DNA from: Hordeum vulgare subsp. vulgare
Taxonomy: Eukaryota > Streptophyta > Magnoliopsida > Poales > Poaceae
Assembly: GCF_904849725.1 (NCBI RefSeq)
Contig: NC_058524.1
Coordinates: forward strand, 486,149,763-486,213,762
Direction of reading: 5' to 3'
Length of the DNA stretch: 64,000 bases
Below, piece by piece: positions 55,315 through 64,000 of the stretch (position 1 is the stretch's first letter; each line of letters opens with the position of its first letter). The position numbers were made by a program, and so were the translations under genes. Under the pieces are notes generated by a model that saw only the letters and a list, made by a program, of their open reading frames with translations, made no database searches and had not been told where the DNA came from.

Positions 55315-56765
55315 TGATACGTCCATTTTGCATCATGTTTTCATGTTGACATTTATCGCTTGTTGGGCTGTTATTTCACTTCACGGTACAATACTTACGC
55401 ATTTTCTCTCTTATTTTGCAAGATTTACATGAAGAGGGAGAATGCCGGCAGCTGGAATTCTGGCCTAAAAGAGGAGCAAGTTTGAGATACCTATTCTGCG
55501 CAACTCCAAACGCCGTAAAAATCAACGATGATTTTTTAGGATTTATAAAAAATACTAGGCCGAAGAAGTGCCAGAGGAGCGCCAGCAGGTGGCCACAAGC
55601 CTGCTAGGCGCGGCCACCCCCCTGGCTGCACCTAGTGGGCTTGCGGGCACCCAGCTGGCCCTCTGGCTCCCCCTTTGGCTACAAGAAGGGTTTCGTCCTG
55701 AAAAAACAATCAAGAGGAGGCTTTTTCGTGGATTCGCCGCCGCCACGAGGCGGAACTTGTGCAGAACCAATCTAGAGCTTCGGCAGGATGATCCTGTCGG
55801 GGAAACTTCCCTCCCGGAGGGGGAAATCGTCGCCATCGTCATCACCAACACTCCTCTCATCGGAGGGGACTCATCACCATCAACATCTTCATCAGCACCA
55901 TCTCATCTCCAAACCCTAGTTCATCACTTGTAACCAATCTCCGTCTCGCGACTCTGATTTGTACTTGTAAGGTTGCTATTAGTGTTAATTACTCTTTGTA
56001 GTTGATGCTAGTTGGATTACTTGGTGGAACGGTTTATGTTCACATCTTTGATGCTACTCATTACCTCTCTAGTCATGAATATGATTATGCTTTGTGTGTA
56101 GTTACTTTTCTTCCTGAGGACATGGGATAAGTCATGCTAATAGTAGTCATGTGAATTTGGTATTCGTTCGGTAATTTGATGTGTTGTATGTTGTTTTTCC
56201 TCTAGTGGTGTTATGTGAATGTTGACTACATAACACTTCACCATTATTTGGGCCTAGAGGAAGGCATTGGGAAGTAGTAAGTAGATGATGGGTTGCTAGA
56301 GTGACAAAAGCTTAAACCCTAGTTTATGTGTTGCTTCGTAAGGGGTTGATTTGGATCCACTAGTTTAATGCTATGGTTAGACTTTGTCTTAATTCTTCTT
56401 TTGTAGTTGTGGATGCTTGCGAGAGGGGTTAATCATAAGTGGGATGCTTGTCCAAGTAAGGGAAGTACCCAAGTGCCGGTCCACTCACATATCAAACTAT
56501 GAAAGTAACAAACGCGAATCATATGAACATGATGAAAACTAGCATGACAGAAATTCCCGTGTGTCCTCGGGAGCGTTTTTTCTCCTATAAGACTTTGTCC
56601 AGGCTTGTCCCTTGCTACAAAAGAGATTGGGCCACTTTTCTGCATCGTTTCTACTTTTGTTACTTGTTGCTTGCTACGAATCATCTCACCACACAATCAC
56701 TTGTTACCGATAATTTCAGTGCTTGCAGATTTTACCTTGCTGAAAACCACTTGTCAGATCCTTCT
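55315..56765 (+). repeat. 3' LTR of element B, 3'-truncated
   Basis: It begins TGATACGTCCATTTTGCATC and matches the 5' LTR until 'cagatccttct' at 56765. The final ~75 bases (ending in ...GGGTCATCA) are replaced by gag sequence of element D. It contains the hairpin at 55588-55651. Confidence 0.9.
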
Positions 56766-58744
56766 AGAAATTTTGATGTGGCGCGTGTGCTTGATGATGC
56801 TACTTCTGCTGCCCACGATGCTTATGATGATTCTATGCTTGATACTTCTTTGCCACTAGGTGCATTCCTTGATGCACAAATTGCTAGAGTTGCTGCTAGA
56901 TGTGATGATACTTCTGAAACTGCTGATACTATTGAAGTAGAACCTGCTATTTTGCATGTTAGAAATAGCTCTCCTAGATATGAATTGCCTGATATGCCTG
57001 AGGGTTATGTTATGGAGGGAGAGATAGCTGAGGACTTTCTTGCTTGTAAGGATAGCTCTGATGTTGAGAACTTACTGCGCAAGTGGATAGAAAAATCTCT
57101 GAACGGTAGGATGAAATACGACCCGAAGTTTCCTACTTCACCTATCTTTGTGACCGATAAGGATTATGAATTCTCTGTCGACCCCGAGTTAATCACTCTG
57201 GTCAAATCTGATCCTTTTCACGATTATGAGTCTGAAACGGTTGTAGCTCATCTTGCAAACTGCACGATATAGCCACCCTATTCACTAGTGAGGAAAAGAT
57301 CCGCCACTACTATATCCTTAAGATGTTTCCTTTCTCGCTAAAGGATGATGCCAAGACTTGGTTCACTTCTCTTGCTCCTGGTTGTGTGCGTAGCCCCCAG
57401 GATATGATCTACTACTTCTCCGAGAAATATTTCCCTGTCCATAAGAAGCAAGCTGCCTTGCAGGAAATATACAACTTTGCTCAAAATGAAGAAGCGAGTT
57501 TCCCACAAGCTTGAGGGAGGCTCGTCCAACTACTGAATGCTTTGCCTGATCACCCTCTTGAGAAGAATGAAATACTTGATATCTTCTACAATGGACTTAC
57601 CGATGCTTCTAGAGACCATCTAGATAGTTGTACTGGTTGTGTTTTTAGGGAACGGACTGTAGAACAAGCTGAGATCCTATTGAATAATATCTTGTGCAAT
57701 GAGAATGCTTGGACTATTCCCGAACCACCTCCTAAGCCAACTCAGAAGAAAAGAGGTATTCTATTCCTCAGTCCTGAAGATATGCAAGAAGCTAAGAAAT
57801 CTATGAAAGAGAAAGGCATTAAATCTGAAGATGTCAAAAATCTACCACATATCGAAGAGATCCATGGTCTTGATAACCCGATACAGGTAGTAGAGGTAAA
57901 TTCTCTTCGTAGATTCAATGAGAGTGATATTCCTTTTGATAAACCTGCTAGCTTATGCCTAGATGAATTTGATAACTTTGTTGCCAAACAACAAAATTTC
58001 AATGATTATGTTAGCACACAATTGAAACAGAATGCTCGAATGCTTAGTCATTTAAGTGCTTGTGTGGACAAAAATGTCAATGATCTTAAGCTCCTGAGTA
58101 AACATGCCTCTATGGTTACTACTCAGGTAGAATTAGTACTTAAGGCTCAGAATGACTTGCTCAATGAGGTGAATGACAATTCTGTCAGAGTCATCACTAG
58201 AGGTGGTAGAATGACCAAGGAACCTTTGTATCCTGAGGGCCATCCTAAAAGAATTGAGAAAGATTCTCAAGGAGTTAGCACTAATGCACCTAGTCATCCT
58301 AGAAAGAAGAAGAAAGATGATAGGAACTTGCACGCTAGCAACCCTGTTGCTGCTACACCCGAGAGTCCAAACGATGTCTCTGTTTCTGATGCTGAAACAC
58401 AATCTGGTGATGAACATGAGCCTAATGATAATATCAATAGTGATGTTCATGTTGATGCTCAACCTAGCAACGATAAGGATGTGGAGATTGAACCTGTTGA
58501 TCTTGGTAACCCGCAACCTAAGAATAAGAGATACGATAAGAACGACTTCACTGCTAGGAAGCATGGTAAAGAAAGGGAACCATGGGTTCAGAAACCCATG
58601 CCCTTTCCTCCCAAACCATCCAAGAAAAAGCATGATGAGGATTTTGAGCGATTTGTTGAAATGATTAGACCTGTCTTTCTGCAAATGCGTTTGACAGATA
58701 TGCTCAAAATGTCTCCGTATGCAAGTACAAGAAGGATATTGTGA
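56766..58744 (+). pseudogene. Element D gag
   Basis: The frame opens within the B LTR remnant and reads RNFDVARVLDDATSAAHDAY from 56766, through KDYEFSVDPELITLVKSDPF to a frameshift near 57260. From 57323 KMFPFSLKDDAKTWFTSLAP and YYFSEKYFPVHKKQAALQEI are the gag core. A TGA at 57512-57514 replaces Trp (usual GRL motif after QAW). From 57542 the frame is open for 400 codons, with DHLDSCTGCVFRERTVEQAE, a long Lys/Glu-rich linker, VITRGGRMTKEPLYPEGHP and an acidic repeat region. It ends by frameshift at ~58725 (MSPYA). The retrotransposon gag identity is clear; no zinc knuckle was seen. Confidence 0.82.
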
Positions 58745-59312
58745 CTAATAATAGGTGGATACCTAAGGTTGGGATTTCCACCATGCTTGCTAATTACACC
58801 TTCAAGGGTGGAACTCCTAAGAAAATAGGTGATCCCGGAGTGCCCACTATACCTTGCTCCATTAAAGGAAACTACGTTAGAACTGCTCTATGCGACCTTG
58901 GAGCCGGTGTTAGTGTTATGCCTCTTTCTCTTTATCGTAGACTTGAACTGGATAAGTTGACACCCACTGAATTCTCTCTGAAATGGCCGACAAATCAACT
59001 GCTTTCCCTATCGGCATTTGCGAGAATGTGCCTGTTGTGGTTGCTAACGTCACTATCTTAACAGACTTTGTTATCCTGGATATTCCCGAGGATGATGCCA
59101 TGGCGGTCATCCTTGGAAGACCCTTTTTAAATACTGCAGGGGCTATTATAGATTGCAACAAAGGCAATGTCACTTTCCATGTCAACGGTAATGAGCATAC
59201 AATGCACTTTCCGAAGAAACAATATCGAGTACATTGCATCAATGTTATCGAAAAAACTTCATCGATTCTTATTGGGATCTTTGATTGTTGGGGATATGCC
59301 CATCCCCATTGA
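58741..59312 (+). pseudogene. Element D protease
   Basis: RWIPKVGISTMLANYTFKGG, then IKGNYVRTALCDLGAGVSVM with the D-L-G-A active-site motif (~58890) and LSLYRRLELDKLTPTEFSL. A frameshift near 58980 moves to [40 protein letters not shown] and GNEHTMHFPKKQ. The reading stops at 59310-59312. Retropepsin of Athila/gypsy type. The expected RT does not follow. Confidence 0.82.
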
Positions 59313-59383
59313 GGTGACCTAGTGACTATTCGAAAATTCTCCGTTCCTTCTTATGCAATTCGAAAAAGTTTGTCAAGGATACT

Positions 59384-61565
59384 TGATCAACCTCATTGAC
59401 GGATTTCTTTCGGTGACCATGGGATGGATGAATCGAGGAGTCACAAACCTATGTTCCAAGCTTTCACCTTCGGTTGCTTAGAAGAAAAATGATAGATTTA
59501 GTTTAGTTTTCCCTGTTTTCTGCTTTTAGCGTCCCGTAGAAAAGTACCCTGAAAATAAAAGTTCTCCGAATGCCGTGAAAATCAAGTATGATTTTTTCTG
59601 GAATTTTTGAAAAATACTGAGACGGAGAGCTAGTCACGGGGCTGCCCCAATGGGCCACAAACCCTGGAGGGGCGGGCATCCCCCTGGCCGCGCCTACCAG
59701 TCTTGTGGGGACCACGTGCACCCCCTCCGCTCATTCTAGCTCCCATCTGCTTCTCCTACCTCCAGAAAAAATCGTTTCGCAGCTCAAACCCGTGCTCTTG
59801 CTCTTCTTGCTGCGATTTTCGATCTCCTTGTGCAAAGCACCATTCACCAAACTGTTTTGGGGAAATTGCTCCTTGGTATGTGACTCCTCCATTGGTCCAA
59901 TTAATTTTTGCTCTAGTGCCTTATACGTCGCGTATTTTTGCTGCCTTGGTGACCCTGTTCTTGAGCTTTGCATGCTAATTTTAGCTGGTCCCAAGTAGTT
60001 TTGATGCGTGATATGGCTTCTAGGCACTTGTGGGAGTAGTTGCTACGAGTTTCGTTGGGCCTTGTTCACTTTTCCTTAGAATCACTGAAATTTTCAGAAA
60101 TTTTCAGAGAAAGAAAAGGAAAAGATGAGGAGGTTCTTAAAAGGCTCTTCAAGCCGTGACCCAAAGGATGATGGAAGTGAGAAGAAGAAACTCAAGTATT
60201 CGGTCCCCCGAGTTGCAGAAGTTTGAGCGTGCGAGTGGCTGAGCGATGTGTTCTTACGTGCCGTCGGACTTTATGAGGACTTTTATTACTTGGTGGAGAA
60301 CGCATGCCTTACCTACTTCGTTAAAGTTAAGTGTCTGCAATACCTCCTCCTCACTAATATTTTTGTGCAAAGCTTTAATTTCTATCCAAGGAAGAATCCT
60401 CCTATGGTTGAGTTCAAATTATATGATATCCCCCAGCGCATGTCACTTCAGGATTTTGCAACCTTTGCAAATTAACTTATGTTGGGGATATTCGTGAACC
60501 TTGTCCACGAGACTTGGAAGCTTTCATAGATACTATTGCTGTAGGAGAGGAGAGAGGAGTGTCTTGCGCTAAGAGCTACTAGCATACATTTTCCCGTGCT
60601 TCGGTACTTCTCATTATTCGTGGGAAAATGTTTGATTGGCCGTGGGAAAGCTGGAGCCCTTAGCTCCCCAGATATTGCGGTTTTTGTGCGAAGCCCTTTA
60701 TAATGATAAAACATATAGCTTGGGCGCTATAGTAGCTCAATGGTTGAACACGAACCGTTCTAAAGGCGTTGTCTATGGAGGTATCTATGCTACTCGTCTT
60801 GCTAGACATTTTGAGGTACCTATTAGACTGGACGAAGAAGAAAAGATTCTTCTTCCTGAGAGACATCTAGATTATGAAAGCATGGTTCGCCATGACTTTC
60901 TTGATAGAGATATAAATAGAAGGATGATTTATAACATGGTATTTAGTCAGGGTACTCGTGAGACTATTACTTTGCCTGCTCCTTCTTTGTTCAATCTTCA
61001 TACAGGCAGGTATATTATTATGCCCTCAGACATCTACGCATATTGGGGCATAGCCCAACCACAGGTGCCCGTGCCCGAGCTACCAGTCGAGTACCAGACG
61101 CCAGTTTATCAATGGGAGACAGAGGAGCTCACACAGCAGTGGCACCCTTAGTACACTCCGGAGTACCCCGAAGCTGGTTATTTCCCTCCTTGGGAGTAGA
61201 CCAACTTAGGCCAAAAGCCTAAGCTTGGGGGAGTACGTGTTTCTCACCGACTTTATATTCTTGCTTACGCTTGCACTTTGTTAGTCGGTGTTCACACTTT
61301 GCCACTGTATCATCCATGCTAGTTTATTTCTTTTTCTTGTTTTGTTCTCGTGTGTTTGTCTAGTTTGAGAAAAACCCAAAAAGATTTCTTGTTCTTCTTT
61401 TTCTTGTTGGGAGCTTTTCCATGTAAATAGTTTTCTTTTTCTTTGAGTCAAGGTAGAAGACCATGGTTACAATGTTTAGTGGCTCTCGCATGCATATCTG
61501 TTTATCTGTCAAAGAGCCATATTACTTTGTCTTCTCCTTTGTGTTTGCTTGCAGATTCCAGCTTA
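59384..61565 (+). repeat. Left arm of a >2.1-kb inverted repeat
   Basis: Every landmark has a reverse-complement partner whose coordinates sum to about 123383-123386: 59384 with 64000, 60125 (ATG) with 63258, and 61551-61560 with 61826-61835. The near-constant sum means very little net insertion or deletion between arms. Identity is high but not perfect (ORF differences, separate stops). Because the right arm reaches the window end, the true repeat may be longer. Confidence 0.9.
60125..61199 (+). pseudogene. Element D 3' ORF, ATHILA ORF-1-like, broken
   Basis: ATG at 60125 gives MRRFLKGSSSRDPKDDGSEK; a TGA near 60224 replaces Arg. Then SDVFLRAVGLYEDFYYLVEN, RKNPPMVEFKLYDIPQRMSL (to 60475), frameshifts, and from 60636 GIYATRLARHFEVPIRLDEE and DIYAYWGIAQPQVPVPELPV. 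TAG at 61149-61151 replaces Gln, and the shared end PEYPEAGYFPPWE stops at 61197-61199. This resembles the plant 'ATHILA ORF-1'-type retroelement protein that lies 3' in some Athila relatives. Function unknown. The inverted copy (62189-63258, minus) is better preserved. Confidence 0.7.
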
Positions 61566-61820
61566 ATTAAGCATTATAAGCTCCTAGCTAATTAAGCATG
61601 GCATCAGGAACTATGATCTCTAAGTTTTCATTGCAAACATGTTTCTCTCACAACAATGCTGAATCAGGAACGATGAGCTAGTCATATTTACAAAAACAAA
61701 ATAGATTGAGTTCATACCAGCTTTTCCAGGCTCAGTCACTTCATCATATATCGTCATTATTGCCTTTCACTTGCACGACCAAATGATGTGAACAATAATA
61801 AGAGTGCTCGTGCATTGGAC
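61566..61820 (-). other. Spacer of the inverted repeat
   Basis: ~255 bp between the arms. Read on the minus strand it looks like the natural continuation of D' past its 3' ORF ('ttagtccaatgcacgagcac' at its start). It therefore belongs to the right-hand element rather than being new DNA. A perfect 12-bp palindrome GCTTAATTAAGC (61561-61572) sits exactly at the left breakpoint. Confidence 0.6.
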
Positions 61821-64000
61821 TAAGTTGGAATCTGCAGGCAAACACAAAGGAGAAGACAAAGTAATATGGCTCTTTGACAGATAAACAGATATGCATGCGA
61901 GAGCCGCTAAACATTGTAACCATGGTCTTCTACCTTGACCCAAAGAAAAAGAAAACTATTTACACGGGAAAGCTCCCAACAAGCAAAAGAAGAACAAGAA
62001 AATACTTTTGGAGTTTTCTCAAACTAGACATACACACGAAAAGAAAACGAGAAAAAGAAAATAAACTATCATGGATGATACAGTGGCAAAGTGTGAAAAT
62101 CGACAAACAAAGTGAAAGCATAAGCAAGAATATAAAGTCGCTGAGAAACACGTACTCCCCCAAGATTATGCTTTTGGCCTAAGTTGGTCTACTCCCAAGG
62201 AGGGAAATAACCAGCTTCAGGGTACTCTGGAGTGGACTGAGGATGCCACTGTTGTGTGAGGTCTTCTGGCTCCCACTGATAAACTGGCGTCTGGTACTCG
62301 ACTGGTGGCTCGGGCACGGGCACCTGTGGTTGGGCTAAGCCCCAATATGGGTAGATGTCCAAGGGCATAATAATGTACTTGCCTGCATGAAGATTGAACA
62401 AAGAAGGAGCAGGCAAATTAATAGTCTCATGAGTACCCTGACTAAATACCAGGTTACAAATCATCCTTCTATTTATATCTCTATCAAGAAAGTCATGGCG
62501 AACCATGCTGTCATAATCTAGATATCTCCCGGGAAGAAGAATCTCTTCTTCCTCGTCCAGTCTAATAGGTATCTCAAAATGTCTAGCAAGACGAGTAGCA
62601 TAGATACCTCCATAGACAACGCCTTTAGAACAGTTCGTGTTCAACCATTGAGTACTATAGCGCCCAAGCTATAAGTTTTATCATTATAAAGGGCTTCACG
62701 CAAGACCGCAATTTCTGGGGAGCTAAGGGACCCAACTTTCCCATGACCAATCAAACATTTTCCCACAAATAGTGAGAAGTACCGAAGCACGGGAAAATGT
62801 ATGGTAGCAGCTCCAGCGCAAGACACTCCTCTCTCCTCTCCTACAACAATAGTATCGATGAAAGCTTCCAAGTCCCCTTGACGAGGTTCATGAATATCCC
62901 CAACATAAGGTAATTTGCAAACATTGGAAAAATCCTGGAGTGACATGCGCTGGGGGATATCATATAATTTGAACTCAACCATAGGAGGATTCTTCCTTGG
63001 ATACAAGTTAAAGCTTTGCACGAAACTATTAGTGAGGAGGAGGTATTGCAGACACTTATCTTCAACGAAGGCGGTAAGGCCTGCGTTCTCCACCAAGTAA
63101 TAAAAGTCCTCATAAAGTTCGTAGGCGCGTAAGAACACATCGCTTGGCCACTCACACACTCGAACTTCTCCAACTTGGGGAGCCGGATACTTGGGCTTCT
63201 TCTCACTTCCATCATCCTTGGGGGCACGACTTGAAGAGCCTCTTAAGAACCTCCTCATCTTTTCCCTTTTCTATCTCTGAAAATTTCTGAAATTTTAGTG
63301 ATTCTAAGGAAAAGTGAATAAGTCCCAACAAAACTCGTAGCAACTACTCCCACAAGTGCCTAGAAGCCATATCACGCATCAAAACTACTTGTGACCAGCT
63401 AAAATTAGCATGCAAAGCTCAAGAACAGGGTCACCAAGGCATCAATAATACGCGACGTATAAGGCACTAGAGCAAAAATTAATTGGACCAATGGAGGAGT
63501 CACATACCAAGGAGAAATTTCCCCAAAACAGTTTGGTGAATGGTGCTTTGCACAAGGAGATCGAAAATCGCAGCAAGAAGAGCAAGAACACGGGTTTGAG
63601 TTGCGAAACGATTTTTTCTAGAGGTAGGAGAAGCAGATGGGAGCTAGAATGAGTGGAGGGGGTGCACGTGGGCCCCACAAGCTTGGTAGGCGCGGCCAGG
63701 GGGGGTGCCCGCTCCTCTAGGGCTTGTGGCCCACTGGTGCAGCCCCCTGACTAGCTCTCCGTCTCAGTATTTTTCAAAAATTCCAGAAAAAATCATACTT
63801 GATTTTCATGGCATTCGGAGAAGTTTTATTTTCAGTGTACTTTTCTACGAGACACTAAAGGAAGAAAATAGGGAAAACGAAACTAAATCTATCATTTTTC
63901 TTCTAAGCAACCAAAGGTGAAAGCTTGGAACAGAGGTTTGTGACTCCTCGATTCATCCATCCCATGGTCACCGAAAGAAATCCGTCAATGAGGTTGATCA
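61821..64000 (-). repeat. Right arm of the inverted repeat (element D')
   Basis: Reverse complement of 59384-61565, running off the window. It includes the same hairpin (63673-63732), GAAAAAATC motif (63607-63624 as complement), 3' ORF and PPT-like tract (62152-62168). Confidence 0.9.
62189..63258 (-). pseudogene. Element D' 3' ORF, ATHILA ORF-1-like, one frameshift
   Basis: On the minus strand, MRRFLRGSSSRAPKDDGSEK (63258) runs 205 codons: VCEWPSDVFLRAYELYEDFY, SFNLYPRKNPPMVEFKLYDI, SNVCKLPYVGDIHEPRQGDL, EALYNDKTYSLGAIV. A small deletion near 62650 then shifts the frame. It continues from 62644 as KGVVYGGIYATRLARHFEIP, VRHDFLDRDINRRMICNLVF and YQTPVYQWEPEDLTQQWHPQ, ending PEYPEAGYFPPWE at 62189. 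Taken together ~355 residues with just one break. Role unknown; no membrane or signal segment stands out. Confidence 0.75.

Larger units (their letters stand above)
27204..56765 (+). mobile_element. Element B: Athila-type gypsy retrotransposon, split by two insertions
   Basis: LTRs at 27204-28728 and 55315-56765 (the latter missing its last ~75 bp), an Asp-tRNA-type PBS at 28740, gag (28949-29912), protease (38687-39043), reverse transcriptase (50554-51626), integrase (51663-53074), a 3' ORF (53364-53780) and a PPT at 55301-55314. The body is interrupted by a complete Angela-type element (29913-38686) and by element C (39044-50548). The reading of the host protein joins sensibly across both gaps. 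The left flank is ATGAC; the right flank is lost with the LTR end. B carries several frameshifts and a ~0.74-kb deletion in pol, so it is defective. Lineage is Athila by gag/protease style and PBS; the wheat family name (Sabrina/Fatima/WHAM group) is not decided. Confidence 0.88.
56766..61565 (+). mobile_element. Element D: Athila-type element with gag, protease and 3' ORF but no RT or integrase
   Basis: From the join with the B LTR, coding runs gag (to 58744), protease (58741-59312), then ~0.8 kb non-coding with the hairpin module, then a 3' ORF (60125-61199) and a PPT-like tract (61219-61235). There is no polymerase or integrase between protease and the 3' ORF, so this looks like a non-autonomous derivative. 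It has no LTR in the window. It may be the internal region of element A (same strand, same side), with its 5' end lost at the join. From 59384 on it is mirrored by D'. Confidence 0.75.

Noticed and set aside
26214..61565. Firm claim that elements A and D are the same insertion
   Set aside because: Strand and order agree, but the join carries a deletion and no A 3' LTR or second TACCT flank lies in the window.
1..64000. tRNA, rRNA, organellar or bacterial-type operons
   Set aside because: No cloverleaf-like or rRNA sequence was recognised. The only tRNA-related strings are retrotransposon primer-binding sites.

Overview
The window is repeat-dense nuclear DNA from a grass of the wheat/barley tribe (Triticeae). 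The clearest sign is a set of BARE-1/WIS/Angela-type copia LTRs, together with Athila-type gypsy elements, Stowaway/Tourist-like MITEs and non-LTR retrotransposon remnants. I see no convincing host gene, tRNA, rRNA or CRISPR array. Nearly every long open frame is part of a transposable element, and almost all are broken. Family names come from memory of these families, not from a search.

Layout, 1-16 kb: an AT-rich ~237-bp tandem repeat (1-640) is followed by a decayed LINE-type reverse transcriptase/RNase H remnant (959-2560) and a mixed region of unassigned AT- and GC-rich DNA (2.6-6.1 kb). A minus-strand copia-like element with short LTRs (about 6128-15908) follows. It holds a LINE 3' end (to ~9785) and a nearly intact plus-strand Ty1/copia element (10247-15403) with 135-bp LTRs that differ at one base, a perfect 5-bp target duplication and one premature stop that I could find.

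Layout, 16-26 kb: two MITEs precede a direct tandem duplication of ~1.67 kb (16688-20026). Each copy carries a TATA box and the start of a 'putative gypsy type transposon' (PF04195-like) gene. An unclassified non-coding element (from 21150) and a 3' fragment of an Angela/WIS-type element (23837-26213) follow.

Layout, 26-64 kb: this is a nest of Athila-lineage gypsy elements. Element A (LTR from 26214) was entered by element B (27204-56765, plus strand). B was entered by a complete BARE/Angela element (29913-38686, minus) and by a complete sibling, element C (39044-50548, minus). C was in turn entered by an element now reduced to a solo LTR (43952-45316). Target duplications support most of these nestings. 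After B comes a gag-protease-3' ORF element without reverse transcriptase (D, 56766-61565). It is tail-to-tail with an inverted relative (D', to the window end), forming a >2.1-kb inverted repeat around a ~255-bp spacer.

How the parts relate: the Athila-type elements share more than gag-pol. Every LTR, and also the stretch just upstream of each 3' accessory ORF, carries the same module: an AT-rich box, a long GC-rich hairpin built on CCACAAGCC/GGCTTGTGG, then a GAAAAAATC motif. In B and C the internal copy is followed by a TATATAT box about 90 bp before the ATG of the 3' ORF. A second polypurine-tract-like sequence lies just after that ORF, ~1.5 kb before the true one. This duplicated leader/promoter and duplicated PPT around the accessory ORF is the most interesting signal in the window.
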